From Limisphaerales bacterium (GTDB lineage Bacteria; Verrucomicrobiota; Verrucomicrobiia; Limisphaerales; UBA1100), in the NCBI GenBank assembly GCA_014382585.1, contig JACNJL010000028.1, forward strand, positions 62,001 through 126,000: a stretch of 64,000 bases of DNA. The letters run 5' to 3'. The notes beneath the pieces are model-generated. The model was not told the origin of the DNA and did no database searches. It saw nothing but the letters and a program-made list of their open reading frames with translations. The translations under genes were made by a program, and so were the position numbers. Below are positions 1 to 9,701 of this stretch, one piece after another. Numbering within the stretch: position 1 is the first letter of the stretch; each line of letters starts with the position of its first letter.

Positions 1-1422
1 ACCGAAGCGGGCGCGCAGCTCCATCCATTGGGCGTCGCGCTCTTCGCGCGTGTGATCGGGGTGCGTGTAAATCCAATGTTGAAACGCATCGACCGTGGCG
101 ATCCACGGGAAGATGGTGATGATCCCCTCGAGGTGTTCGCGCCGCGCGCGTGTGGCTTCTTCTTCGCCGTAAAATTCCTCGAGATGCTCGTTGCCAATCA
201 GTTCCATGCTCATCGAAGCGACCTCGCAAAATTCCAGCGGCGCGTGCTGGTAATGATGAATGTCCTCATCCTGAGCCGCCAGCGTGTGGAAGGCGTGGCC
301 GGCCTCGTGGAGGAGCGTTTCCACATCGCGCTGCAGGCCCACAGCGTTCATAAAAATAAATGGCAGACGCGCCTCGGGGAGACTGCTTTGGTATCCACCG
401 GGTGCCTTGCCTTTGCGGTTGGCAAGATCCAGCAGCTTATGGTCGCGCATCGTTTGGAAGCCACCGGCCAATTCGTCGTCGACGTGATTGAAAATATTTT
501 TGGTGCGCGCCACCATATCGTCCACTTCAGTGAATGGCTTCAGCGGCGACCGGCCCAGCGGATCCACGCCGGTATCCCACGGGCGCAGTGTATCAAGTTG
601 CATTTGCTCGCGGCGCTCGGCGAGCAGTTGATTGTACAACGGCATCACCAACGTCTCTACGGCTTCGTGAAACTTAAAGCAATCGTCCGGCTGATAATCA
701 AAGCGCCCTTTGGAAAGGTGCTTGAACTCGCGGTAATCCTTGAAGCCCGCGTTGGCGGCAATCTGCACGCGCAGCGCCATCAATTTTTCAAACTGCTCAT
801 CGCAGGCATCCGCCACTTCGAGCCGTTTGTTGGCGACTAACTCCCAAGCTTCTTGGCGCAGCGCACGATCGTTTTCCTGTAAGTACACACCCATCTGCAC
901 CAGCGTTTTTTCTTCGCCCTGAAACTCGACGGTGAGCGCGCCCATCATTTCCTGATATTCCTGACCGAGCTTGGTTTCCTGCGTTTCCAGCGGCACATTT
1001 TCCTCGCGGAACAATTCCACGTACGACGCCCAATCGCGGTCGAGCACTTCGTAACGAGTCTCGGGCAAATTGCAACGCTGCGGATGTTCCACAAACAATT
1101 TGGACAATTGAAAAAATTTCTCCTTCATTCCCGGCTCGATGTTCTCCACAAAATCGAGGTAGCCCTTCTTGGCGTCTTCATTGGAAGTGTGGCACGTCAT
1201 CGCGATGTACCGACGTGAGCCATCTTCATCGAGGATCGCGCTCAACTCGCTGACTTCCAAAATCCACGCCTCGAGATCAGCCGCCGATTCACAACTGCCA
1301 ATGCGCTCGGCGAGTTGATCAAAAAACGGCTCGATGGTATTCCAGCTATCAAGCTTGAGATCTGTCGGCACGAATGCGCGCGGTTTGTAAGGGGCGAGTA
1401 TTCCAAACGGCAATAATTCCAT
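1..1422 (-). CDS. M3 family oligoendopeptidase (PepF-like), partial
   Basis: This is a zinc metallopeptidase of family M3, which cleaves short peptides, usually in the cytoplasm. The reading frame runs off the left edge of the window, so its C-terminus is missing and 474 codons are visible. The zinc-binding motif HEAGH lies at about residues 372-376 (near base 300). The third ligand region follows about 25 residues later in the context EFCEVASMSMELIG, which is typical of M3. PepF-type enzymes are about 560-600 residues, so roughly 100 residues are probably missing. The ATG at 1422 lies 43 bases after the stop of the upstream gene on the same strand, so the two may be co-transcribed. No signal peptide is visible. 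The family is clear; the substrate cannot be told. Confidence 0.9.
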   Translation of the reverse strand, partial: MELLPFGILAPYKPRAFVPTDLKLDSWNTIEPFFDQLAERIGSCESAADLEAWILEVSELSAILDEDGSRRYIAMTCHTSNEDAKKGYLDFVENIEPGMKEKFFQLSKLFVEHPQRCNLPETRYEVLDRDWASYVELFREENVPLETQETKLGQEYQEMMGALTVEFQGEEKTLVQMGVYLQENDRALRQEAWELVANKRLEVADACDEQFEKLMALRVQIAANAGFKDYREFKHLSKGRFDYQPDDCFKFHEAVETLVMPLYNQLLAERREQMQLDTLRPWDTGVDPLGRSPLKPFTEVDDMVARTKNIFNHVDDELAGGFQTMRDHKLLDLANRKGKAPGGYQSSLPEARLPFIFMNAVGLQRDVETLLHEAGHAFHTLAAQDEDIHHYQHAPLEFCEVASMSMELIGNEHLEEFYGEEEATRARREHLEGIITIFPWIATVDAFQHWIYTHPDHTREERDAQWMELRARFG

Positions 1423-1465
1423 GCGCGGGACGATGTCAAAATGCCCGCCAGTTGCGAGCCAAAAA

Positions 1466-2290
1466 TCAGTCAGCACGCCGAATCCAAACCCCCGTGTGCC
1501 GCCAACGCTCCCGCAATTGCTCAGCCGAAATCTCCATTCGACCGGAAAGCGGATCACCCAAAATCATTTTCCCATCTTCCTCACCCAGCCAAGCCACCCA
1601 GTGATCCATCATAAAACCGTATTTGATGCGAAGCAGCACCGAGCCCTCTTTCGGCAAATCCGCCAGCGAATCGAACCAGCAATACTCCGCCACCACACCA
1701 TCGCGCTCGTGCAGCCGGTTGATTGCCCGCGCCAATTCATCCGGCTCCGTGCCCGTAAAATGCGTGGTGTGCGCCGCCACCGCCAGCGCGCCTTCGCCCG
1801 AGTCCACTCCCAATCGTCGCAACCCCGTCACCGCCGAGGCCGGGCCGCAGGTGTAATCGCTGGTCTGCGCACACACCTCCCCGTTGCCGTGCCAACGCGT
1901 TTTCATCGCCGTCAATTTACCGCGCAACATGGCCGACGCGATAAAAGGCACCAGTGAATTGATCGCTGCCAAAACCATCATCACCGTGATGAGTTTGCGA
2001 AGATTATCCGTAGAGAGTTTTGGCAAAATCGTGGTGAACAGCAGCGTCACCGCGCCGCCCATCAAAACAAACTCGGTGCGGCCCGCCATCAGCCAAGTAA
2101 TGGGCGGCAGAAATTCCACCTGCTGAAACCGCCGCGCAGCGCCAAAGGCAAGAATGAACGCAACCGGAATCGCATAACCCAGTGCCCACCAATGTCCCGG
2201 CAATTTTTGCGCGCGCAAACCCAAACGCCAACCGCCAATGGACAGCGCGATTGCGATGAGTGTCAAAAGCAAATTCATGTGTGTAGCCAT
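1466..2290 (-). CDS. Membrane-anchored C39-like cysteine peptidase
   Basis: The product is 274 residues. The N-terminal half has about four hydrophobic segments (near residues 6-20, 36-50, 74-90 and 100-120). The C-terminal half is a papain-like C39 domain. The expected catalytic set is present: Q142 (oxyanion) and C148 in the context QTSDYTCGPAS, H230 in DHWVAWLG, and D246 in LGDP. C39 domains usually cleave double-glycine leaders as part of an ABC exporter; here there is no ABC domain, so this is a stand-alone membrane peptidase of unknown substrate. The frame is open back to 2335, but that extension runs through a REP-like repeat. I therefore prefer the ATG at 2290; a second ATG at 2278 is also possible. 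The M3 peptidase gene follows on the same strand. Confidence 0.75.
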   Translation of the reverse strand: MATHMNLLLTLIAIALSIGGWRLGLRAQKLPGHWWALGYAIPVAFILAFGAARRFQQVEFLPPITWLMAGRTEFVLMGGAVTLLFTTILPKLSTDNLRKLITVMMVLAAINSLVPFIASAMLRGKLTAMKTRWHGNGEVCAQTSDYTCGPASAVTGLRRLGVDSGEGALAVAAHTTHFTGTEPDELARAINRLHERDGVVAEYCWFDSLADLPKEGSVLLRIKYGFMMDHWVAWLGEEDGKMILGDPLSGRMEISAEQLRERWRHTGVWIRRAD

Positions 2291-2291
2291 C

Positions 2292-2358
2292 GTAGCCCGG
2301 GCCGGTGGCCCGGGTGGTTTCCAAAAGTCATTCAACCCGGGCCAGCGGCCCGGGCTAC
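2292..2358. repeat. REP-like palindromic doublet
   Basis: Two 24-base units in inverted orientation, 2292-2315 and 2335-2358, are separated by 19 bases. Each unit is itself an imperfect GC-rich palindrome beginning gtagcccgggcc. The two are reverse complements of each other except at one base. A third, single copy lies at 62004-62030. The doublet fills the gap between the DUF885 gene and the C39-like gene. This arrangement resembles paired REP (BIME-type) elements, which are often mobilised by RAYT transposases; no such transposase is in the window. Confidence 0.7.
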
Positions 2359-2359
2359 A

Positions 2360-3961
2360 TTAATCCAACCCGTATTTTTCCAGCCAACTTTGCGGCAGTG
2401 TGCCGAAGGAGAGCAGCCAATCGTTGAATTTTTTCAGGCTCCAACCGCGTCCCTGCACTAAGCGCTTGTGGAGACGTGCGTTTTCCAGGCGACCGAGCCA
2501 GTAGCTCATCGGCACAGCGGGCGAGCTGGTGTACCAGTTTACATCCGCCTCGGCGCGGGCTTTTGTGAAGCCGATATGCCGTTGTAAATGTTTCACGCCT
2601 TGCTCGTAAGTGTAGCGGCCCGATTGCAGCCGCAAATCAACGAGGATACGATGCGCGCGCCAGAGGGCATCGTGGAGTTGGATAATTTTTGTCCACGGCG
2701 ATTTATCAATTTTCAAATCGGTCATCATTTGTTCGCACCAAAGCGTCCAGCCCTCATAAAACACCGCGTGCGCAAACAGCGGTCGCCACTTGCGCGCGTG
2801 AGTATTGGCGGTGACGAATTGCAGATGATGCCCCGGATATGCCTCATGCGCGGAGGTTAGCGAAATCCCAAAGTGCTGTTGCACTTCAGCTAATTTATCC
2901 GCCGCGTTGGTTTTGGTGAGGCTCAAATCGTTCACCCAAAAAATACCGCGCTGTCGTTTCTCAAATGGCCCCGGCGAGGAATAGGCCGCCGTCGGATATA
3001 AGTGCCGCATAAACTCCGGAACCAATCGCACTTGCAATTCGTCGCCCTTCGGAAAACTCACCGCCTTTGCCGCCTTAAAGCCTTTCGCTACGCGATTGGT
3101 TTCCGCCCGATACACCTCCAGCAATTCGCCGCCCGGATTCCATTCCGCACGCGCCTTTTCAATTATCGTCTTCGCCGATTTGCCTTTGCCATACTTTGCG
3201 CAAGCAGTTTTCACCAGCCCTCCAATCCGCTCCGCCTCTGCCAAGGCCACCGCTTCCACTTGACCGAGCGTGTAATCAAGCCCCAATTCGTCGCGTACTC
3301 GTCGTTGCAAACGGTCCGCGCCCAATGCGAATGAGTTGCGCGGTGCCAACGGCCGCGCCATCACCGCATCGTGATAACGCCCCACGGCACGTTGAGCAGA
3401 GGCGATCAATGAGGCATCCTTTGCACCCAAAAATGTTTTCACCGCCCCAAACAATGCCCCCGATCCCGCAACGGATTGCTGCATAATTTTGCGCCAGACG
3501 CGTTCGGGACGATCAATCATTTTGGCCGACTGCGCCAAATAACGGGGAGCCTCCTTGAGCAAACTGCGCACATTTCGCTTCGCGCGCGCGGGCTCATCCT
3601 CACCGCGCTGCAATTCATGCAGCAGCACGCCAAAAACACAATCTACCGCATCCGGCTCCAGGCGATGCAGTCCGCGATCATAATCCTCGCACTCGGCCAA
3701 CAACATAGCCCGCAATGCGAGCCGATCTAAATGCTGTTCCGCGCTCAATTCCTGCACGGCCAAGTCTTCCAGCTTAGAAAGCGCCTTTTGGCGCAACACC
3801 TCCCCCTTCCTTGCCGCTGCTAATCCGGTTCTGCCCAATTTACCTTCGCCTGCCCGCAAACCGAGCGCATTGGCCCAAACTGGATTCTCCCGCAGAGCAG
3901 CCTCAAAATATTCATCGAGAATGCCTTCAAACCGATTTTGTGTTTCGTTGCTATTTTTCAT
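2360..3961 (-). CDS. DUF885 family metallopeptidase-like protein
   Basis: The product is 533 residues and belongs to the DUF885 family, which is distantly related to zinc carboxypeptidases. The signature HEAYPGHH begins at about residue 372 and contains the HExxH-like zinc-binding element. The C-terminal part (YWLGR near residue 490) also fits the family. No signal peptide is seen, so the protein is probably cytoplasmic. The start ATG at 3961 overlaps the end of the glycogen debranching enzyme gene by 11 bases, which suggests translational coupling. The enzymatic role of DUF885 proteins is poorly defined, so peptidase activity is inferred from the motif. Confidence 0.85.
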   Translation of the reverse strand: MKNSNETQNRFEGILDEYFEAALRENPVWANALGLRAGEGKLGRTGLAAARKGEVLRQKALSKLEDLAVQELSAEQHLDRLALRAMLLAECEDYDRGLHRLEPDAVDCVFGVLLHELQRGEDEPARAKRNVRSLLKEAPRYLAQSAKMIDRPERVWRKIMQQSVAGSGALFGAVKTFLGAKDASLIASAQRAVGRYHDAVMARPLAPRNSFALGADRLQRRVRDELGLDYTLGQVEAVALAEAERIGGLVKTACAKYGKGKSAKTIIEKARAEWNPGGELLEVYRAETNRVAKGFKAAKAVSFPKGDELQVRLVPEFMRHLYPTAAYSSPGPFEKRQRGIFWVNDLSLTKTNAADKLAEVQQHFGISLTSAHEAYPGHHLQFVTANTHARKWRPLFAHAVFYEGWTLWCEQMMTDLKIDKSPWTKIIQLHDALWRAHRILVDLRLQSGRYTYEQGVKHLQRHIGFTKARAEADVNWYTSSPAVPMSYWLGRLENARLHKRLVQGRGWSLKKFNDWLLSFGTLPQSWLEKYGLD

Positions 3962-6900
3962 TTAATAAATTCCAAACCCGAAATGCTTCTGACACGCTCC
4001 AAGCCTGCGCGTCGCAACCGCGTTGCGTGTGCGGCGCGTCGCCGTCGAGCACTTCGGGCAAATGCCCAAGGCAGCCTTCATTGAGCAACGGTTCCACGGA
4101 CAACAAATACGACCGTGCGGCTGCCACACTCTCTGGCGAAAAATCCCACGCCCTCACCAGTGCTTCGCAGAACACTGGCAATGGCCAAACCCATGCCGTC
4201 CCGTTATGATAAGCCGGTTTGCGCCGCGTGTCTTCGTCTCCTTCGTAACGACCCCAATATGGCTCTTGCGGATTGTTTAGCAAATCGCCTTCACCTGTCC
4301 GCACCGGCAGTGGCGGCTCCACCGGCAAGGGTGCCAGGGATCGCACCGCGCCGGGCACCACCAAATACCGCTGCGCTGCCGCTACCATTTCGCGTGCCGG
4401 TTTACCCGTCACTTCGCCCAGCGCCACCGCCAAAAGCCCGTTGCTCCGCAGTGCATTATCCGGCTTGGCTTCGGAGGCACCCATGTTTGGCGGAGCAATC
4501 AACTGATCCGCCAGCCAGTCGTTTTCAATTTTGAAAAGTGATTGGAATGATGCCTCCGCCTTTTCCAGCAACGCTTCCCATTCACCACCCAATTGACGAA
4601 GCAGCCGCAGCCACAGTGCTTGAATTTCCACAGGGTAACCCTCGCGCGGCGAACCTGCAGGGTGGTTGGTATCCATCCACGTGAAATGGGTTGGACTCCA
4701 AATCAATCCGCTCGCGGTGTCCATGCGAATACCATTCGGCGTTCCATCGCGGTAGTGCAGGGCAAAGGATTGCAGCACACCCAACACCGAACGCTCACCC
4801 GCGCGCAACTGATTTAAATCAACCCCAGTCGCAGCCAATTCTTCACATACAACGCCAAACCATAATGGCGCGTCGGAAGTTTCGCGATTAGTCGAATCGT
4901 CGCCGCGCAATGAGTTTGGCAAGGTGCCGTTTTCTTCCAAAGCGGCGTATGTCACCACGAGGTCGCGCACCTCATCGATCATCCCTGCCGCCAGCATTCC
5001 TCGCGCGACGATGAGCGTGTCGCGGCCCCAATCAAGAAACCACGGGTAACCCGCAATTACGGTTTTGCCGGTGCCACGCTGGACGATGAATTTTTCCAAC
5101 GAGTTTTTGAGGCGGGCGGCAAACCGATTCGCATGCTCGTCACTCCATTGAGAGTCGTCACCATGGAGAGGCGAGCTTTTGAATCTGCCGACGCTCGTTG
5201 TTAGCCTCACACTTTCACCCGGTGTCAACGGCAATTCAAACCAACCCGGGCTACAAGCATCTCCGCTTGGCGCGTGGCCGCGACTGGCCTCGACTGGATG
5301 GGCGATGTCACGCACCCATTCAAACTCGTGATGATAATTTCCGCTGCTTACCTCGACGGTCAGTCGCGTTTCAGGCGATGCCTCGAAGGCAAAACCGATT
5401 TCATTTGGAAGTTCACGGACGTGTTCCTCAAAATATTGATAAGCCGCATCGCTCAAATGAGTTTCAGAATGAAAATCACGGTTTTCGATGTCCACCCGAA
5501 CGGTCAGGAAAAACGATTTATTTTTTGAAAGTGCAGCGCCTTGCGTGGGTTGGCCATACATTCGACGAAACTCCAGCACCGTCGCATTCGCACCCGACGG
5601 CATCGCGGCGGTCAGTTCAACTTCCACTGTGCGATTGTCACCCGCGCTGATAAGGAACCGCCAGCGAGCCGGCGGGCCGGGCTGGAATTGGAGGAGGTTA
5701 TCCGCATCGAGCGGTGTGATGAACCCATCAGCGACGGCCCACACGCGGGCGCGCTTGGCGAGCACGGTGCGGTTGACCGGCAAGGAGTTGTGCAGATTGG
5801 CGGCAAGCAGGCAATCGTACTTGGATTTAATACTACCCAAGTCCACCGCCATCCGCGCCATCGCACCGTGTCCGTTGGTGAGGAGCGCGATGGGGCTTTC
5901 GGTGGGTTCAGCTTCCGCGCGCACCACCGCTGCGTTAAAAGGCTCGTCGGCGGGCTGGTTATTCAGAAACAACAATTCCCCACAAATCGGCTCGGGTTTT
6001 TCATTGAGTCGGCGCATCATCAAACGCGCGCCTCCAGTAAAGTCTGGCGGAAAAGCAGCCGCGTGCCCGTCACCCACCGGCACCGATTCGGCGTGATGGG
6101 ATTCATCCAAACTCACGCGGAACGGCTGCTCATCGCGCAACAACAACCAATGGCCGTGTGGCACGGGCAAAATGCGGGAGGCATCTGCCGCACGCCACGT
6201 GGTGATTTGCGGATAGCCAGTGCGTTCCATCGCGGTTTTAATTTCCACCAACAAGTCGGTGGCATTCGCGTCCATCCAGCTGATGGCGGCCAGAAATTTT
6301 TCAGGATCGTCTGCCACTAATTCAGACAAAGCGGCCCAGTCGTACGGTCCAATTTCTTCCGGCTCGAAAACCGTGGCCAGACATTGTATCGCCCACGCAA
6401 CACGTGCGCGCGCTGTGCGATAGTCGGTTTTCAATTCAGATTCACTCGCAGCGAGGCAAAAGACTTGACCGGGTTGCATTTTGAAATGGACGTGGTCGGA
6501 CAGCCACGCCACACCCATTGGTGAACCGCCGAGCAGATCGATCCAGCTTTCGTCGGCGGGCATTTCGACACGTGGGATATGCCATTCGTGCGGCGACTCA
6601 GAGTCGCTGTTGATTAGCACCACGACTCTCTCGCCGCAGCTTGAAGTTCGTTCCAGTGCAAAAATTGGAGAGTCATCCGGAGTAAGGCGCTTGAATGTAG
6701 CGCCATCGCGAAAACAGGGGTGATGAGAAAGCAATTCATTCAAGCGCGCCAACTCGGCGATCAGGTTTTCCTCGCTGCCCCAGGCGAGCCCGCGGGCGTT
6801 GTGGACGTTTACGCGTTCGTCGGCGAGCCACTCAACGCCGTTAGTGAAGGCGAACCCGCCGTTGACACTGGTGAGCGCGCAGAGGCGATTGCGCATGAGC

Positions 6901-8174
6901 GACCACACGCGGCCGCGTTCGGCGAGGCGCGGGTTGTCGTGGGTTTCGCTGTAATTAACGAGCGTGCCGATGCGGGGGCTTTGCAGCAGCGCGTGGTCGA
7001 GGTAGCCGGAAATATTGTCGCCGTTGTATTCCTGAAACAGCTCGGAGTAGGCCCATTGCATGCCGCCTTGGGTGAGGAGGTTTTCGGTGTCCTCCCAACC
7101 ACCGCCGAGGCCTTCGAGCAGGAAAATGGTGTCTGGAAATTCCTCACGGACGCGCGCGATGATGTAACGCCAAACGGGCATCGGCACTTTGTACCCGGCA
7201 TCGCAGCGGAATCCATCGACGCCGCGACGGCACCACGTGAGGAAGGCTTCGGCGAGATGCTCCCACAGCCCGCGATGATGTGGCTCCAGTTCGACGAGAT
7301 CACCCCACGTGTTTCCCCACGCGCCGGGGCTTGCGAATTCGCCGTTGTCTTCGCGCAGAAACCACTCGGGATGTTCCTCCTGCAACGTGCTGCCCCAGCC
7401 GGTATGGTTGATGACGAGATCGAGAAAAAGTCGCCCGCCGCGCGCGTGAACAGCATCGGTCAGTTCGCAAAACTGCTGCACCCCCGTAGCGCGTTTATCA
7501 AACTGCACGAGCGCGGGATCGATGTCGGTGAGATCGCCGCAGGCGTACGGGCTGCCGAAACGGCCCATCCGTGCGTAAGTAGTGGGCGTGGAATTAACTG
7601 GCAACATATGTAGTATGCGACAACCGAGGGTGTCCATGATATGAGGCAGTTCGGCGATGACGTCGCGAAATGTCCCACTCGGCGGGATGACGGCATAACC
7701 TTCATGATCGAGTTTTTGGATTTGCTCGTTGCCATCGCGAGCGGTGGTTTCACGCGCGGTTTTGTTCGGACCGAACATGCGCGGGAAACAACAGTAAATT
7801 GTGTTCGCGCAACGCGCATCATTGGGATGCACGGAAAGCCCAAAATTTTCACCCTGTGGCCAGTGCTGTTGGCCGTCCGAATCAACGGCGTACGCCTTTG
7901 CCTGAAACCACCCCACCTCGGCCAACGCGAATTCGACCACCCACTCATCGCCCTCGAGCCGCATCGGGACATCGCGCCACGACGCCTCAATTTGAACTTC
8001 GTGTTCTTGGATTTGGCGAATAATGCCATGCCGCAAGGATGCCGCGCGACCAATGTTTGTGCGCAAAAAAACCGAATGCGTTCCCGCCGCGCCGGACAGC
8101 GTAAATCGCAACCGATCGCCGACGTATCGAACCAGCCGCTCGCCGGCTGCGGGTTGCATTTGCAAATCTCCCAT
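3951..8174 (-). CDS. Two-domain glycogen debranching enzyme (GH13 + amylo-alpha-1,6-glucosidase)
   Basis: This 1407-residue protein joins two glycosidase modules. An N-terminal beta-sandwich (about 1-120) leads into a GH13 TIM barrel (about 130-480). Its catalytic set is visible: D325 (nucleophile, in GFRCDAGY), E354 (acid/base, in FLLEGLGG) and D413 (in SETHDNPR). The C-terminal part (about 1020-1405) is an amylo-alpha-1,6-glucosidase domain, with the motif WFLDWGRDTLIVARGML near residue 1045 and LPNSLRGDDSTNRETSDAPLWF after it. Animal and fungal debranching enzymes also combine 4-alpha-glucanotransferase and alpha-1,6-glucosidase in one chain, and the same division of labour on glycogen is inferred here. 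The linker between the modules (about 560-1000) is poorly recognisable. No signal peptide is seen. The DUF885 gene overlaps its 3' end. Confidence 0.88.
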   Translation of the reverse strand: MGDLQMQPAAGERLVRYVGDRLRFTLSGAAGTHSVFLRTNIGRAASLRHGIIRQIQEHEVQIEASWRDVPMRLEGDEWVVEFALAEVGWFQAKAYAVDSDGQQHWPQGENFGLSVHPNDARCANTIYCCFPRMFGPNKTARETTARDGNEQIQKLDHEGYAVIPPSGTFRDVIAELPHIMDTLGCRILHMLPVNSTPTTYARMGRFGSPYACGDLTDIDPALVQFDKRATGVQQFCELTDAVHARGGRLFLDLVINHTGWGSTLQEEHPEWFLREDNGEFASPGAWGNTWGDLVELEPHHRGLWEHLAEAFLTWCRRGVDGFRCDAGYKVPMPVWRYIIARVREEFPDTIFLLEGLGGGWEDTENLLTQGGMQWAYSELFQEYNGDNISGYLDHALLQSPRIGTLVNYSETHDNPRLAERGRVWSLMRNRLCALTSVNGGFAFTNGVEWLADERVNVHNARGLAWGSEENLIAELARLNELLSHHPCFRDGATFKRLTPDDSPIFALERTSSCGERVVVLINSDSESPHEWHIPRVEMPADESWIDLLGGSPMGVAWLSDHVHFKMQPGQVFCLAASESELKTDYRTARARVAWAIQCLATVFEPEEIGPYDWAALSELVADDPEKFLAAISWMDANATDLLVEIKTAMERTGYPQITTWRAADASRILPVPHGHWLLLRDEQPFRVSLDESHHAESVPVGDGHAAAFPPDFTGGARLMMRRLNEKPEPICGELLFLNNQPADEPFNAAVVRAEAEPTESPIALLTNGHGAMARMAVDLGSIKSKYDCLLAANLHNSLPVNRTVLAKRARVWAVADGFITPLDADNLLQFQPGPPARWRFLISAGDNRTVEVELTAAMPSGANATVLEFRRMYGQPTQGAALSKNKSFFLTVRVDIENRDFHSETHLSDAAYQYFEEHVRELPNEIGFAFEASPETRLTVEVSSGNYHHEFEWVRDIAHPVEASRGHAPSGDACSPGWFELPLTPGESVRLTTSVGRFKSSPLHGDDSQWSDEHANRFAARLKNSLEKFIVQRGTGKTVIAGYPWFLDWGRDTLIVARGMLAAGMIDEVRDLVVTYAALEENGTLPNSLRGDDSTNRETSDAPLWFGVVCEELAATGVDLNQLRAGERSVLGVLQSFALHYRDGTPNGIRMDTASGLIWSPTHFTWMDTNHPAGSPREGYPVEIQALWLRLLRQLGGEWEALLEKAEASFQSLFKIENDWLADQLIAPPNMGASEAKPDNALRSNGLLAVALGEVTGKPAREMVAAAQRYLVVPGAVRSLAPLPVEPPLPVRTGEGDLLNNPQEPYWGRYEGDEDTRRKPAYHNGTAWVWPLPVFCEALVRAWDFSPESVAAARSYLLSVEPLLNEGCLGHLPEVLDGDAPHTQRGCDAQAWSVSEAFRVWNLLNEK

Positions 8175-8229
8175 ACGCGGCGATTCAAGCCGATTTTAAG
8201 TGAGGCTGGAAGCTTGGGTTATTAGATGG

Positions 8230-8243
8230 GCTTGCGAGTCCGT
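8230..8243 (+). repeat. Partial copy of the 16.6-kb inverted-repeat arm
   Basis: Fourteen bases, gcttgcgagtccgt, are identical to the right arm (with its flanking t) of the long inverted repeat at 16613-16675. They sit in the short gap just downstream of the ahcY stop. No partner arm is visible here, so this may be a decayed or half copy. A chance match of this length is unlikely but not excluded. Confidence 0.4.
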
Positions 8244-8249
8244 ACGCGA

Positions 8250-9692
8250 CTAATACCGGTAATGTTCCGGTTTGTAAGGCCCCCCGACGGGCACGTTGAT
8301 GTAGTCCGCCTGCTCCTGAGAAAGCTGCGTGAGCTTGGCTCCGAGTTTGTCGAGGTGCAATCGTGCCACTTCCTCGTCCAATTTTTTATCCAACAAATAC
8401 ACGCCCACCTTGCGATCAGGATTTTTCCGGATGTCAATCTGCGCGATCGTTTGGTTGGTAAAACTGTTGGACATGACAAAGCTCGGATGACCCGTTGCGC
8501 AACCGAGATTGATGAGACGGCCTTCGGCCAACAAATAAATCGAGTGTCCGTCGGGAAAAATGAAGCGCGTAACGGGACCGCCCGGGATGGAGTCGTCCTT
8601 GATTTCTTCGCGCGTGACGCCTTCCATTTCGCTGAGCGCGGCCACCTGGATTTCATTATCAAAATGTCCGATGTTACAGACGATAGCTTGATCTTTCATC
8701 CGCGCCATCTGATCGGCGGTGATGATGTCTTTATTGCCGGTAGTGGTAACGTAAATATCCGCGATTGGCAGTGCGTCTTCTACCGTCGTCACTTGATAAC
8801 CCTCCATGCACGCCTGCAACGCACAGATGGGATCGACCTCGGAAACCAATACCCGCGCGTGTTCGTTCGCGAGTGCCGCTGAGGACCCTTTGCCCACGTC
8901 GCCATAGCCGCACACCATTGCCACCTTGCCGGAAACGAGCACGTCCATCGCACGCTTGATGCCGTCCACCAGCGAGTGTCGGCAACCATACACGTTATCG
9001 AATTTTGATTTGGTCACTGAGTCGTTGACGTTGATTGCCTGGAAGAGCAACTCGCCCCGCTCTTCCATTTGCAGCAAGCGATGCACTCCGGTGGTCGTCT
9101 CCTCTGACACACCTTTCATTGCCTTCGCTACCGGCCCCCAATGCCCGGGCTTGCCGGCATATACCTTTTTCAACAGTGCCTTGATGACCGCTTCCTCTTC
9201 GCTCTCAGAATCGCTGTTCACCCAATCGCTGCCATTCTCCAAATCCACGCCTTTGTGAATGAGCAAAGTCGCGTCGCCCCCGTCGTCCACAATTTGATCC
9301 GGCCCGGAACCGTCCGGCCACGTGAGGGCGTTCCAAGTGCAGTCCCAGTATTCCTCAAGCGTTTCGCCTTTCCACGCAAACACCGGCACGCCCGCAGCCG
9401 CGATCGCCGCGGCGGCGTGTTCCTGCGTGGAATAAATATTGCACGAGCACCAGCGCACATCCGCACCGAGCGCGACGAGCGTCTCGATGAGCACCGCTGT
9501 TTGAATCGTCATGTGCAGCGAGCCCATTACCTTCACTCCCGCAAGGGGTTGCTCAGGCCCGTACTTTTCGCGCGTGGCCATAAGTCCCGGCATTTCCTTT
9601 TCGGCTATGTCGATTTCTTTGCGGCCAAAATCGGCCAAGCCGATATCACGCACTTTGTAGTCTGTTTTGGTTTCTTCGCGTGTCGCAGTCAT
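8250..9692 (-). CDS. ahcY: Adenosylhomocysteinase
   Basis: S-adenosylhomocysteine hydrolase (480 residues, usual bacterial length) reversibly splits S-adenosylhomocysteine into homocysteine and adenosine and so removes the inhibitory product of methyltransferases. The NAD-binding Rossmann motif is clear ([15 protein letters not shown] near residue 265). The C-terminus ends KPEHYRY, as in the family, supplying the conserved Lys and Tyr that close the NAD site. Other landmarks are [15 protein letters not shown] near residue 57 and CNIYSTQDHAAAAI-like sequence near residue 83. The ATG at 9692 lies 9 bases after the metK stop, so metK-ahcY form an operon that produces SAM and recycles its by-product. 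Confidence 0.97.
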   Translation of the reverse strand: MTATREETKTDYKVRDIGLADFGRKEIDIAEKEMPGLMATREKYGPEQPLAGVKVMGSLHMTIQTAVLIETLVALGADVRWCSCNIYSTQEHAAAAIAAAGVPVFAWKGETLEEYWDCTWNALTWPDGSGPDQIVDDGGDATLLIHKGVDLENGSDWVNSDSESEEEAVIKALLKKVYAGKPGHWGPVAKAMKGVSEETTTGVHRLLQMEERGELLFQAINVNDSVTKSKFDNVYGCRHSLVDGIKRAMDVLVSGKVAMVCGYGDVGKGSSAALANEHARVLVSEVDPICALQACMEGYQVTTVEDALPIADIYVTTTGNKDIITADQMARMKDQAIVCNIGHFDNEIQVAALSEMEGVTREEIKDDSIPGGPVTRFIFPDGHSIYLLAEGRLINLGCATGHPSFVMSNSFTNQTIAQIDIRKNPDRKVGVYLLDKKLDEEVARLHLDKLGAKLTQLSQEQADYINVPVGGPYKPEHYRY

Positions 9693-9701
9693 TATGAATC
9701 T

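Noticed and set aside
28-840. A 270-codon open frame on the plus strand at the left edge
   Set aside because: It is antisense to the M3 peptidase, whose HEAGH motif and continuous homology are on the minus strand.
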